From: Arcobacter sp.
Lineage (GTDB): Bacteria > Acidobacteriota > Terriglobia > Bryobacterales > Bryobacteraceae
Assembly (NCBI GenBank): GCA_020723085.1
Contig: DYJN01000034.1
Coordinates: 1-43,354 of the forward strand
Length of the DNA stretch: 43,354 nucleotides
Reading direction: 5' to 3'
In this document: positions 1 to 7,759 of the stretch, one piece after another
Layout: the number at the start of each line of letters is the position of its first letter
Numbering within the stretch: the stretch's first letter is position 1
Translations under genes and position numbers: made by a program
Notes under the pieces: generated by a model
The model's input: only the letters and a program-made list of their open reading frames with translations
What the model was told of the DNA's origin: nothing
Database searches by the model: none

Positions 1-132
1 ACAAGATCAAGCTGGCCAGCCACCGCAGCTTCGGCTTCCGCAGCGCTTCCAACTTCATCGCCGCCATCTACCACTCTTGCGTCAACCTGCCGCTGCCTGA
101 CTGGAGATGATCACACTTTCGGGAGAAGAGCC
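1..132 (+). mobile_element. Right end of an ISL3-like insertion sequence (partial)
   Basis: The window opens inside a transposase tail. Only 22 nt after its stop codon comes AGAAGAGCC (124-132), which read inward from the element's end is GGCTCTTCT. Termini starting GGCTCTT are what I recall for ISL3-family elements, and the transposase tail fits that family. The element would therefore end at about base 132. ISL3 elements usually make 8-bp target duplications, so 133-140 (gaaaatgc) should recur at the left end, outside the window. The family assignment rests on a short tail plus the terminus and is moderate. Confidence 0.5.
3..110 (+). CDS. Transposase, C-terminal fragment (ISL3-like)
   Basis: The open frame enters from the left edge and ends at TGA 108-110. 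The visible 35 residues contain HRSFGFRSASNFIAAIYHSC, which resembles the C-terminal end of DDE transposases of the ISL3 group (basic residue, then GFR, aromatic and helical segment). The catalytic DDE residues lie upstream of the window, so activity cannot be judged. The stop is followed within 22 nt by the predicted terminal inverted repeat. Another DDE family cannot be excluded. Confidence 0.5.
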   Translation, partial: KIKLASHRSFGFRSASNFIAAIYHSCVNLPLPDWR

Positions 133-141
133 GAAAATGCT

Positions 142-166
142 CGCCTGATTTCGCCTAAATCAGGCG
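142..166 (-). terminator. Perfect 10-bp hairpin overlapping the trmO stop codon
   Basis: CGCCTGATTT (142-151) and AAATCAGGCG (157-166) are perfect inverted repeats around a 5-nt loop. In the trmO (minus) direction the stem begins in the last codons, contains the TAG stop (155-157), and is followed by AGCATTTTC, a weak U-rich run. It may act as a terminator or 3'-end stabilising stem for the BON-trmO transcript. The U-tract is poor for a classical intrinsic terminator. Confidence 0.45.
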
Positions 167-949
167 GAATTCAAACAACTCGTCATCGGAAGCCGCCAGC
201 ACGTCAGCCGGCGGCGGCTCGCGCAGGAGGTACTCCGCCCGTGCGTCGATCACCACGGCCGGACGGTCGTGAAAGGCCAGCGTGCCGCGGCCCGCCGTGG
301 CTCGGGTGATGCCCTGAAGGGCGTCCACAAGCACCGGCCGCGACAGCGGCGCCGTCACCCGGTAACCGCCCGGATCGTTCCTGTCGTGCACCGCAAAGCG
401 GTAGTGCTCGAAAATGCGTACGCCCAGTTCCAGGTCGGGCTGTCGCTCGCCATGGAACTGCACCGCCTGTACCAGCAAGCTCTCCCGCAGGTCTTCCCGC
501 GAACGCGGCTTGCCCACCTGCCGCCCGCCGGCGCTGAAGATCAGGTCGCGGTTGATGAAGTACGGCTTGATGTCCACCACCGGCGTGCCGTCGAGAAAAT
601 CCAGCCGGTCCACATCCAGCCTCCTGCCCTCGCGTCTCACCAGGCGCGCCGCGGTCAGTCCGATCGGGTTCGGACGTGCCGGCGAGCGGACCGCAAACAC
701 GCCATGCAGTCCCTCCGGCCCCCGGTCGGACACGCCGCGCGGGGTCACCTGAAGCACGTCCCTTTCGGGACTGCCCTGCACCAGCCAGCCGAGAACCCAG
801 ATGTGCGTATGCTTTTCGATCCGGTGCAAAGCGGCTTCAAATTCCGGGAAGACTTCGATGCCCGCCGGCACGCCCCACACCGGCATCTGTTTGCGCTCGC
901 GGATCCCGCACCGGACCACGCCGACGGGTCTCAGCTCCCACTCCGTCAT
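155..949 (-). CDS. trmO: tRNA (N6-threonylcarbamoyladenosine(37)-N6)-methyltransferase TrmO
   Basis: TrmO uses SAM to N6-methylate t6A37 of threonine tRNAs in the cytoplasm. The 264-residue product starts MTEWELRPVGVV and carries the family hallmark SPARPNPIGLT (residues 89-99) within the TsaA/UPF0066 beta-barrel, followed by DGTPVVDIKPY (120-130), also typical. Residues from about 145 to the end form the variable C-terminal domain; total length is slightly above the roughly 235 residues of the E. coli protein. It follows the BON gene by 3 nt and is probably co-transcribed and translationally coupled with it. Its stop codon is inside a hairpin, and an IS element has landed just downstream. 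The family call is firm. Confidence 0.9.
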   Translation of the reverse strand: MTEWELRPVGVVRCGIRERKQMPVWGVPAGIEVFPEFEAALHRIEKHTHIWVLGWLVQGSPERDVLQVTPRGVSDRGPEGLHGVFAVRSPARPNPIGLTAARLVRREGRRLDVDRLDFLDGTPVVDIKPYFINRDLIFSAGGRQVGKPRSREDLRESLLVQAVQFHGERQPDLELGVRIFEHYRFAVHDRNDPGGYRVTAPLSRPVLVDALQGITRATAGRGTLAFHDRPAVVIDARAEYLLREPPPADVLAASDDELFEFRLI

Positions 950-952
950 TCG

Positions 953-1243
953 TTATACTCCCGCCGACTTGACCGCGAGTTCGTTGATCACGCTTTTCAC
1001 GCCCTTCACCTTCCGTGTCAGCTTCTCGGCTTTCTTCTTCGCCTTCTCTGAGCGCACCGCGCCTCTCAACGTCACCACGCCTTCCTTCACGGCGATTTCC
1101 AGCGCTCCGCCCCGGACGTCGGGGTCGCCCGCCAGGCGGCGCCGCACGAGGTCGTAGATCTGGTCGTCGCTCGACGTCTGCTGGAACGCTGAGGCGGAGA
1201 AGACGGTCAGCACGATAATGAGAACCAGCGCCACAGGTCGCAT
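953..1243 (-). CDS. BON-domain protein, secreted
   Basis: A 96-residue protein with a clear signal peptide (MRPVALVLIIVLTVFSASA) followed by one BON domain (about residues 25-92). The domain has the usual pattern DDQIYDLVRRRL...VKEGVVTLRGAVRSEKAKKKAEKL...GVKSVINELAV. BON domains in periplasmic proteins are thought to contact membranes or phospholipid surfaces. The start at 1243 was chosen because GGAGAGGG precedes it at good spacing and the signal peptide begins there; the frame is open upstream to 1465 but that part lacks a plausible protein sequence. First gene of a two-gene operon with trmO, 3 nt apart. Confidence 0.8.
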   Translation of the reverse strand: MRPVALVLIIVLTVFSASAFQQTSSDDQIYDLVRRRLAGDPDVRGGALEIAVKEGVVTLRGAVRSEKAKKKAEKLTRKVKGVKSVINELAVKSAGV

Positions 1244-1477
1244 AAGGCACCCTCTCCACAATAAGGGATTCGGCGGTGTCCGGGGAAGTGACAGGGGCGC
1301 TCCAGGCGGGGATCCTTCCCCGCCATGATGGGCAGGACGCAACCGCCACGCCCTCCCCTCCAACTCTCCGCACGAAGCGGCGAGTCCAGGCGCAGGGGAC
1401 GTGCACTCGCGCAAATGCCAAGGCAATCCGGGAAAGCCGCCCTCCCGCCCGAACGGGGCATTCACCGCTTCCGGCGC

Positions 1478-1537
1478 ATAAAGTCTCTATTGCCATCGTG
1501 CAGGGCAGCCGATACAATTATCGTTTAAAGACTTTAT
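1478..1537. repeat. 9-bp perfect inverted repeat framing a promoter
   Basis: ATAAAGTCT (1478-1486) and AGACTTTAT (1529-1537) are exact reverse complements, 51 bp apart start to start. The -35 and -10 boxes of the promoter at 1490-1518 lie between them. The spacing (about five helical turns) suits a regulator that binds both half-sites on the same DNA face. As RNA, only the distal half would be transcribed from this promoter, so it is unlikely to be an RNA hairpin of that transcript. An operator role is inferred. Confidence 0.5.
1490..1518 (+). promoter_or_regulatory. Sigma-70-type promoter
   Basis: TTGCCA (1490-1495), 17-bp spacer, TACAAT (1513-1518): five of six consensus bases in each box with ideal spacing, in a locally AT-rich stretch. 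Transcription would start near 1525 and run into the short reading frame beginning at 1547. It is one of the best promoter matches in the window, yet the downstream gene looks broken. Confidence 0.6.
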
Positions 1538-1546
1538 TAGCCCAGA

Positions 1547-1816
1547 ATGTGCATCGAATTCTGCCCCTATTGTCGCGCATGGTACGACGATGACAACGCC
1601 GCCCCTGCTGTGCTGAATGCGGCTATCCGCTGACCTGCCGGTTTGAAGAGGGCCCAGGCCCCGGAGGAATTGATGCCCGAAATGGAAGAGTGGGGCGAGG
1701 ACGATCAGGCGATTGACCCTCTCCAGCCGGCGGACCAAGCCGACTCGTCTGCGTTCCCTGGAACATCAGAGCTGGCTGAGGGTGAGATGAATGAGATGAC
1801 ATCCCGTTCTGGGTAA
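1547..1816 (+). pseudogene. Possible decayed zinc-ribbon mini-gene
   Basis: ATG at 1547 opens MCIEFCPYCRAWYDDDNAAP and stops at a TGA after 28 codons. In the next frame (from 1609) the sequence continues CAECGYPLTCRFEEGPGP. Further on, the first frame again reads acidic protein from 1673 (GGAGGA just upstream) to TAA at 1814-1816. Joining the frames gives a CxxC...CxxC zinc-ribbon layout followed by a Glu/Asp-rich tail. Small zinc-ribbon proteins of this shape are common, but two compensating frameshifts would be needed. It may be a pseudogene, contain sequence errors, or be a chance pattern over a non-coding RNA. A strong promoter precedes it. Confidence 0.3.
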
Positions 1817-2089
1817 CCCGGGCGGGAAGGCGCCCTGCTTGCTGGAGGCAGCTGCTTGGCAGGGCATACTTGTCTTCGGCGCCTGGCTTGGCCCAGGTGG
1901 CTGGCGCGCTTCGGGTTGCTGACCGGGACACTTCGCGCAAGCCGCCGGCTGGGCTTGGGTTCCCGGTGCTGCTCATGAAGGAGACAACACGCGCTTCGAG
2001 ATCATGCGCCCGGGCGGTTCAGAGCTTGGGTGAGAAGGGATGCCTGGACGGCAGCGCGGAAGGAGTCCTGAGACGCCGCGCGTCGGATT
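1817..2089. other. Intergenic stretch with no recognised gene
   Basis: I see no credible coding sequence. GCCCTGC (1832-1838) and GCAGGGC (1859-1865) could form a 7-bp stem around a 20-nt loop and might end a transcript started at the 1490-1518 promoter, but no U-run follows it. The rest is GC-rich and featureless up to the end of the minus-strand aldo/keto reductase. Confidence 0.4.
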
Positions 2090-3019
2090 TCACCCTGCCA
2101 GCGCTTTGTCGATCCGGCTCACCGTGTCGTTGATCTCCGCTTCGCGCAGCATTCCGACGGTGATCGCGTCCACGAGTCCGTTCCCGAACACGAACCTCAA
2201 AGAGGCGTCGCGCTCCTCCGGAGTCTTGATCCGCCCTGCGCCGAAGATCTTCATCCCGATGATGCCTTTTCCCGCCGCTTTCGCCTGCTTCAAATACGGA
2301 ACCACTTCTTCCACCGTGGCGTCCATGTAGGCTGCCTTGCCGACATGGTTGATGCGCGCCAGAATGACGTCCACCCACGGCGAAGCGCAGGCGATCTTCA
2401 GTGCGCCGAAGTCATGGCAGGAAACGCCGACGGCTTTCACAACGCCCTTGGCTTTCAGTTCGCTCAGTTCGTCCATGCCGCGGGCGAAATCCTGAGTCCA
2501 CCGGTCGTTCATCATGCAGTGGAGCAGCACGATTTCTAGAAAATCCGTGTTCAATTCCTTGCGGAAGCGGTCGATTTCTGCTCTGGCGCCGCCGGAATAA
2601 GCGTTCCAATACTCTGTCCGGGGCCAGATTTTCGACATCACCGTGTACTTCTCCCGCGGCGCTCCATCCAGCGCCCGGCGCAGGTACTGGTGGGATCCGT
2701 ACAGATCCGCCGTATCCATAAACGTCACGCCCAGTTCCATGTCGCGCCGGACGAGCGAGGTGAACGCCTTCATGCCGATGCGGGTGTGCTCGCTGGAGCG
2801 TCCGCTGCCGTTGAAGCCCGTCCCCTGCGCGAGCCGGGTCACCCGGACGCCGCTTTTGCCGAGCGTGACCTGCTCAGCCGCCTTTGACGGCGCAGCCGCC
2901 TGCGATGCGGCAACGCCGGCTGTGGAGGCTGCCGCGGCGCCTGCGACAACCGAGGCGAACTGCCTGCGGCTCACGGCGCCGGATACGGATCGTCCATTCC
3001 TGCGGGAATCGCTCATCAT
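2090..3019 (-). CDS. Aldo/keto reductase with Tat signal
   Basis: A 309-residue NAD(P)H-dependent oxidoreductase of the aldo/keto reductase superfamily. The catalytic tetrad is visible: Asp102 and Tyr107 in FMDTADLYG, Lys130 in VMSKIWP and His167 in IVLLHCMMND. The N-terminus has a twin-arginine motif SRRQFAS (17-23) followed by an Ala-rich hydrophobic stretch, so it is probably exported folded with cofactor through Tat. Starts at 3019 and 3016 are adjacent ATGs behind an AGAGGGAG ribosome-binding site. It lies 114 nt downstream of the glycoside hydrolase on the same strand and may share its transcript. The substrate is unknown; a role in sugar oxidation or reduction fits the neighbours. Confidence 0.85.
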   Translation of the reverse strand: MMSDSRRNGRSVSGAVSRRQFASVVAGAAAASTAGVAASQAAAPSKAAEQVTLGKSGVRVTRLAQGTGFNGSGRSSEHTRIGMKAFTSLVRRDMELGVTFMDTADLYGSHQYLRRALDGAPREKYTVMSKIWPRTEYWNAYSGGARAEIDRFRKELNTDFLEIVLLHCMMNDRWTQDFARGMDELSELKAKGVVKAVGVSCHDFGALKIACASPWVDVILARINHVGKAAYMDATVEEVVPYLKQAKAAGKGIIGMKIFGAGRIKTPEERDASLRFVFGNGLVDAITVGMLREAEINDTVSRIDKALAG

Positions 3020-3133
3020 GAAGCTCCCTCTGTGTGGTATTGACTGCTGCGCGCATACCCGCGCGGACGGAGTTATCTTATCAGCACCGGCAGGCCGCGC
3101 GGCGGCCTCCAATCGTCCTTCGAGGCCTGGGCG

Positions 3134-5800
3134 CTATTGTGGGCTGATGAAGATCTCGTACCAGAGCGTCGGACCTGATTCGCCGAGCCGGAAACGCGCG
3201 TTGCCTTCAAAATCTTCGACTGGAACCTCGGCAAACCTGTTTCCGTCGGCGTTGAGAGCCCAGACGGTCACGCGCCAGGGGGCCACCGGGATCGTGATCG
3301 TAGCCGGAACGACTTCGATCAGTGCAGGCGCCCGCCCCCAGTTCCGGCCCACGGAGTTCCGCCGCTCATCCTTCCAGACCTGGTCCGTGTTTTCATGATC
3401 CCCAGTCGCTACGATGACGCCCCACGCGCCGCGCTCGCCCGTCAGCGATTCACCGTCCCGGACTGTGATGGCGATCGTGGACCAGCCCTGACGCGTCTGC
3501 CCCGGTTCGATGACGACACCGTCCAGGTCGAAAGAGCGTCCATCGGAGAATCCCACCACCGCTTTTGTCGCCGGCGTGTTGATGGTGAGCACGCCCCGGT
3601 CAGGCGCCTCCACGTCCCACACTACCTGCCCGGTGTCTGACGAGTAGACCGGCCCCTCAGGCGCCTCGGGCGCCCCCTCGAGTCCCTCGGCCTCCTCGCC
3701 GATGGATAGCGCCACCCGGGACACCAGCCCCAGCGTGGCGGGCACGCCGATGCTGGAGCCGTCGCCGATGCGCCACGGTCCTCCCCGAGTCACCACGGCT
3801 TCCAGTTCTGTTTCCGGATCGAACCGGAAGACATGCCCGGCCATGGCCGGTGCGACGTCTCCCCGGCGGAAAAGAGACGCTGCCACCAGTGAATTGGCCA
3901 GCTTGCCTGGATTTCCGCTCGTGTCGAAAAATCCGGTCACATACTCATCCATGCCGGTGGGATAGTCGAAAAACCAGATGCCGTCCCAGTCCTGCAATGC
4001 CCCATATGCGGCGACAAACAGCGGCATTTCGGTGGAATAGGTGTTGGGCGAAGGGTGCTGGTATTCAGTGACATTGTGAGGCTTGCCCTTCACGCGCTGG
4101 CGGGCGATCCCGGCGATTGTCGATCCCTCCGGACTGTTCACCATGGAAACGTTGTTCACAGTCCAGTTGTCCGGGCTCCAGTCCTGTCCGGACGGAAACT
4201 GCGGATGCTGCCAGTAGGCGTGCGAGTCCATTGCGTCCATGCCGCTCTGGGCGTTCGGCGGGCTGTTGGAAATGATCGTGGCAAAAACGATGCCGCGATA
4301 GCCCAGTTCTTCCTTCATATACCGCCGCATTTCGTCCCAATATTTCTTCTCGAGATCGAGAGCAAACCGCACCCAGTCCCGGCGCTGCCCGAGCGTGGCG
4401 CCTGCGCCGGCGCGCGCCACATTGGGCACGTTGCCGCCTTCCAGGCTTGTCCCCTCCGGCAGCACGCCGATTTGCCCTCCTTCGCGGAATTCCACCTGGG
4501 CGAGCCAGACCTGCGCCGTGCGGTCGCCGAAGCCGTTGAAGTTGATGCGCGCATTCGCCTCGGTCACGGTGCTTTGGAACGTGATCGAGTACTGGCGCCA
4601 TTCGCCGCGGAGCGTGGCGGAGATCGACGGCGCCAGTGCCGCCCAGTCCGTGTGGGCGCGCTGCAGCCCTGCGTTCAGTTGCGTCGGGTCCGCCGCCCGC
4701 GCCCAGAATCGCAGCGTATATATCTTGCCGGATTCGACGGCGATTCCCGGCTGGTTGAACTGCACATGCCAGCTTGCTCCTCCCGGCGCTTGGACATCGA
4801 TCAGCAGCGCCGCGCCACCCTGAAATTCGCCCGCCACAGACACGGTTGCCCGCGCCCCCTGATGGCACTCCAGCGTCCACCCAAGCCCGCCCGTCCAGCA
4901 ACCGCCGGTCCAGCCGGAAGGATTTGCCGAAAAATCGCCATTCGCGAGGAGATTCGGCCCGAGTTCCTGGTCGACGACGCCCCAGGCGATTTTCAACGCC
5001 TCGGTGGACTCGTATTTTGACCGCAGCCACTGGTTCCACTTCGCCTGCAGATCGCGGCGGTAGCGCTCCGGCATCGCATCCGTGACCCCCTCCAGCCACT
5101 TCTGGACCAGGCCGTTCTCGTTCATGATCTCGACGAACGCCACAGCCGGATCCTGTGCCAGCGGCGTATCGCCGCGGTGCGGATTCGGAGCGGTGAGCAG
5201 CTTGCGTGCGTGCTCCTTGTGCAGCTCCAGCGCCGCGTCGTTGAAAAATCCCAGGATGTGCTGGTCCTTCCACCCCATTTGGGCGATCTCCTCGCCCAGC
5301 CCGTCGGAGCGCTGGAACTCCCGGCTCACCAGCAGATTGATGTTGGCGTAAATTCCGTTCTCCGCGAGCTTGGCCACAAAGTAGTGCAGGCGGTCCAGCC
5401 GCTCCGGCGACAGCTCGCGAGATGTGCCCGAGGCGTAGTCGATCAGCACCGCGTCTTTCACCCAGGGCGCTTCCATATGGTGGAAGCGCACGCTATTGAA
5501 TCCGAACCGCGCCAGCCTAGCCGCATGAGCTTCGGCGCGCACGGCGTCCGGAAATGCCGCGGCTGCGCCGACATTCACGCCCAGGAAGCGGATGCGCCTC
5601 CCGTCGATCATGTAGTGCCCGTCTTCGCTGACCTCCACCCATGGCGAATCCGTGGCGATCGGCCGATTCCAGCCGGCGAAACTCGTGATGTTCGGGTCGG
5701 CGCCGAACCAGGGCAAACGAAACGGTTCCAAGCCGCCTCCCTGACCGGGCAGCATGCCGGCGCTCAGGAGCACGGTCAATAAGAGACGCTCGCATCCCAT
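3134..5800 (-). CDS. Secreted GH5-like glycoside hydrolase with inserted carbohydrate-binding module
   Basis: An 888-residue exported enzyme; residues 1-20 form a signal peptide. The catalytic TIM barrel starts around residue 60 (GRRIRFLGVNVGAAAAFP). The likely acid/base is Glu228 in VEIMNENG and the likely nucleophile Glu579 in HNVTEYQHP, both at positions typical of clan GH-A, closest in feel to GH5 cellulase/mannanase-type enzymes. Between them, residues about 283-440 read as a CBM4/9-like jelly roll (NLLANGDFSANPSGWTGG...YTLRFWARA...QVWLAQVEF). The module therefore interrupts the barrel rather than sitting at an end. The C-terminal 230 residues look like beta-sandwich domains. It is 54 nt downstream of the URO-D-family gene and probably in one operon. 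Substrate not assignable. Confidence 0.75.
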   Translation of the reverse strand: MGCERLLLTVLLSAGMLPGQGGGLEPFRLPWFGADPNITSFAGWNRPIATDSPWVEVSEDGHYMIDGRRIRFLGVNVGAAAAFPDAVRAEAHAARLARFGFNSVRFHHMEAPWVKDAVLIDYASGTSRELSPERLDRLHYFVAKLAENGIYANINLLVSREFQRSDGLGEEIAQMGWKDQHILGFFNDAALELHKEHARKLLTAPNPHRGDTPLAQDPAVAFVEIMNENGLVQKWLEGVTDAMPERYRRDLQAKWNQWLRSKYESTEALKIAWGVVDQELGPNLLANGDFSANPSGWTGGCWTGGLGWTLECHQGARATVSVAGEFQGGAALLIDVQAPGGASWHVQFNQPGIAVESGKIYTLRFWARAADPTQLNAGLQRAHTDWAALAPSISATLRGEWRQYSITFQSTVTEANARINFNGFGDRTAQVWLAQVEFREGGQIGVLPEGTSLEGGNVPNVARAGAGATLGQRRDWVRFALDLEKKYWDEMRRYMKEELGYRGIVFATIISNSPPNAQSGMDAMDSHAYWQHPQFPSGQDWSPDNWTVNNVSMVNSPEGSTIAGIARQRVKGKPHNVTEYQHPSPNTYSTEMPLFVAAYGALQDWDGIWFFDYPTGMDEYVTGFFDTSGNPGKLANSLVAASLFRRGDVAPAMAGHVFRFDPETELEAVVTRGGPWRIGDGSSIGVPATLGLVSRVALSIGEEAEGLEGAPEAPEGPVYSSDTGQVVWDVEAPDRGVLTINTPATKAVVGFSDGRSFDLDGVVIEPGQTRQGWSTIAITVRDGESLTGERGAWGVIVATGDHENTDQVWKDERRNSVGRNWGRAPALIEVVPATITIPVAPWRVTVWALNADGNRFAEVPVEDFEGNARFRLGESGPTLWYEIFISPQ

Positions 5801-5854
5801 ATTCCGCCTCCGATTTTATTGCCGCGAGCCAGCCGCTTCAAGCAGGAATACGCC

Positions 5855-6826
5855 TCAGGCGGCCAGATACTCCCGGATCAGCCGGATGTTGTCCGGCGGC
5901 GTCTCCAGCGGCAGGCAGCCTGTGCCCATCAGGCAATTCGGCCGTCCGGCGGCGATGGCGAGAATGCGATCAACTTCGGCGAGAATGGCGCCACGGTCGG
6001 AAGAGGCGGCGATGCGCGGATCCATATTGATGCGCACGGCGACTTGCGGGTGTGTGGCGCAGAGGCGGTCGACAAAACGCTGCTGGTCGGTTTCCACGTT
6101 GCAGACCACGTAGTTGGTGCCGGTGGAGAGCAGGTCGTCGAGGATCTTCACCGTGTCGCCACCGAGGATGCAGGGCGAGGCAAGCCCCGTGATTTCCCGG
6201 GTTACCTCCAGGGCGCGTTTCAGCGCCGGCAGCTCCACTGTGCGGAACTGCCGTGGCGAGATCAGGGGCGGCGCTGCCGCGGACTCGAAGAAGGCGATCC
6301 TGAGGCCGGCATCGCGGATGGCGCGGATGAACACTGCCTGGTTCTCCGCCAGCCTCAGCAGCAGCCGGCGCGTCTCCTCCGGCCTTTCAGCCACTGAAGC
6401 GCACACATTTTCGATGCCGAGCAGGTTTATGGCGATGGAGAAGGGGCCAGCCACCGGGATCCGGACCTCCGCCTCCGGCAGCTCCGCCTGCAGCCGGCTG
6501 CCCGTTCCAATCACCATCGCGATGCGCCCGTCGCGCGACGGGTCGAACGGCGGGATCTCCAGCGCATCCTCCACCGCTCGGAACAGAGGCTCGGCGATGG
6601 CCGGGATCGAGTCCTCGCCTTGCGGCGCCACCACCTTCGCCCCGTAAGCCTCCGCCTCCAGATTGTAGATGTCGATTCCCACGACGATGGGCGTGTGCCG
6701 GTAAGCAAGCCAGGCGTCGCGGTGGCCCCGGAACATCTTGTCCGGATCGCGGGAAGCCTCCCACGGACTGCAGCCGGCCCAACGCGCCGCGTGCTCATAG
6801 ATGGAAGGGTTGAATGAGATCCGCAT
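5855..6826 (-). CDS. Uroporphyrinogen decarboxylase (URO-D) family protein
   Basis: A 323-residue TIM-barrel protein of the URO-D superfamily, which includes heme-pathway decarboxylases and corrinoid methyltransferases. The C-terminal GTGCLPLETPPDNIR is the superfamily signature. The internal SPCILGGDT corresponds to the segment where corrinoid methyltransferases of this fold usually have a His-x-Cys zinc ligand pair; here His is Ser, so zinc binding may be altered. The conserved N-terminal arginine motif of true HemE is not evident, so heme synthesis is unlikely. Start 6826 is preceded by AGGAAG at about 10 nt; the frame is open to 6913 without family similarity. First gene of the cluster leading to the GH5-like enzyme, so a role in carbohydrate or methoxy-compound use is possible. 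Confidence 0.7.
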   Translation of the reverse strand: MRISFNPSIYEHAARWAGCSPWEASRDPDKMFRGHRDAWLAYRHTPIVVGIDIYNLEAEAYGAKVVAPQGEDSIPAIAEPLFRAVEDALEIPPFDPSRDGRIAMVIGTGSRLQAELPEAEVRIPVAGPFSIAINLLGIENVCASVAERPEETRRLLLRLAENQAVFIRAIRDAGLRIAFFESAAAPPLISPRQFRTVELPALKRALEVTREITGLASPCILGGDTVKILDDLLSTGTNYVVCNVETDQQRFVDRLCATHPQVAVRINMDPRIAASSDRGAILAEVDRILAIAAGRPNCLMGTGCLPLETPPDNIRLIREYLAA

Positions 6827-6968
6827 ATCCGGTGTTCTTCCTGATTGGATCACAGCCGCGCCAAGACCGCCACGGGGCACGTTCCCGCCGGGCGTTTCGT
6901 GCTGCGGCGCCAAGTCCGAAAACCGGAGAACAAATCCTCACCCATAAGCGTTATTCTCGGGTGGAGCC

Positions 6969-7706
6969 ATGACACAACCTGCGTCAGACCAACCCATGAC
7001 CGAGATCCAGCGGATCTCCGGGGCGTTTACTGAACCGTCCCGCGTGTTCGCTGACATCGCGCGCAATGGACGGTGGTGGATCATCGCCATCGTCCTCATC
7101 CTGCTCAACGTGGTTGCAGTGTCCGCCATGGTGCGGCGCGTGGGCTATGACCTGATGATCGAGAAGGCGCTGGAGCAGAGCCGGCAGGTGCAGGAGATGA
7201 GTGCCGACCAGCGCGCCCAGGTGTACGAATCGCAGCGCAAGTTCATGCCGATTGCGGTTCGGGTCTTTCCGCCGATCGCCATCCTCGGCGGGATGTTGGT
7301 GGTGGCGGGCGCACTGCTGTTCTCCTACCGGTTCCTGCTCGACGCCGACGTCAGCTACAAGGAGGCTCTGAACATCACTTCCTACGCCTACCTCCCGCCC
7401 GCCATCGCCGGCAACCTGATGTTCTTCGCGCTGCTGTATTTGAAGCCCCCCGACGAGTTTGACATGGAGTCGGCGGGCGGGCTGAGCGTGGGTTCTTTCC
7501 TCTCGCGGGACACCGCCGCCTGGCTGCGCAGCCTCGCCAACTCGCTCGACCTGTTCACGATCTGGACCATCGTGCTCATCGCCACCGGCTTCACCGCCCT
7601 GTGCGGCGCCCGCAAGCTGCCGTTCGGGCGCTCCCTGTGGGGCGTGATCGCGCCGTGGCTGGTGTACGTGCTCGGCAAGATGGGCTTCGCGGCTCTCACC
7701 GGCTGA
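6969..7706 (+). CDS. YIP1-family membrane protein
   Basis: A 245-residue inner-membrane protein with about five hydrophobic segments (around residues 36-53, 97-117, 137-160, 190-215 and 225-240) and the YIP1-domain layout. It opens with an N-terminal amphipathic stretch (ISGAFTEPSRVFADIARN) and has LDADVSYKEALNITSYAYLPPAIAG in the middle, typical of bacterial members. Function in bacteria is not established. GGTGGAG sits 3-9 nt before the ATG, and TATTCT (6951-6956) could be the -10 box. Divergent from the URO-D gene (143-nt gap) and followed 53 nt later by the HAD phosphatase. Confidence 0.75.
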   Translation: MTQPASDQPMTEIQRISGAFTEPSRVFADIARNGRWWIIAIVLILLNVVAVSAMVRRVGYDLMIEKALEQSRQVQEMSADQRAQVYESQRKFMPIAVRVFPPIAILGGMLVVAGALLFSYRFLLDADVSYKEALNITSYAYLPPAIAGNLMFFALLYLKPPDEFDMESAGGLSVGSFLSRDTAAWLRSLANSLDLFTIWTIVLIATGFTALCGARKLPFGRSLWGVIAPWLVYVLGKMGFAALTG

Positions 7707-7739
7707 CGCAGGGCGTTGCCGGTCAGGATCGCGCCTGCG

Positions 7740-7750
7740 GCTACACTAAG
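7740..7750 (+). promoter_or_regulatory. Candidate -10 element upstream of the HAD phosphatase
   Basis: GCTACACTAAG contains TACACT (7742-7747), a -10-like hexamer ending 12 nt before the ATG, so the 5' leader would be only a few bases. The same 11-mer recurs at 26257-26267 before the DJ-1/PfpI gene. No good -35 box was found. Confidence 0.35.
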
Positions 7751-7759
7751 AGCAGGCAG

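Noticed and set aside
1487-1976. Minus-strand short frames opposite the 1490-1518 promoter
   Set aside because: No ribosome-binding sites, protein-like composition or recognisable motifs; the plus-strand promoter and Cys pattern are the stronger signals.
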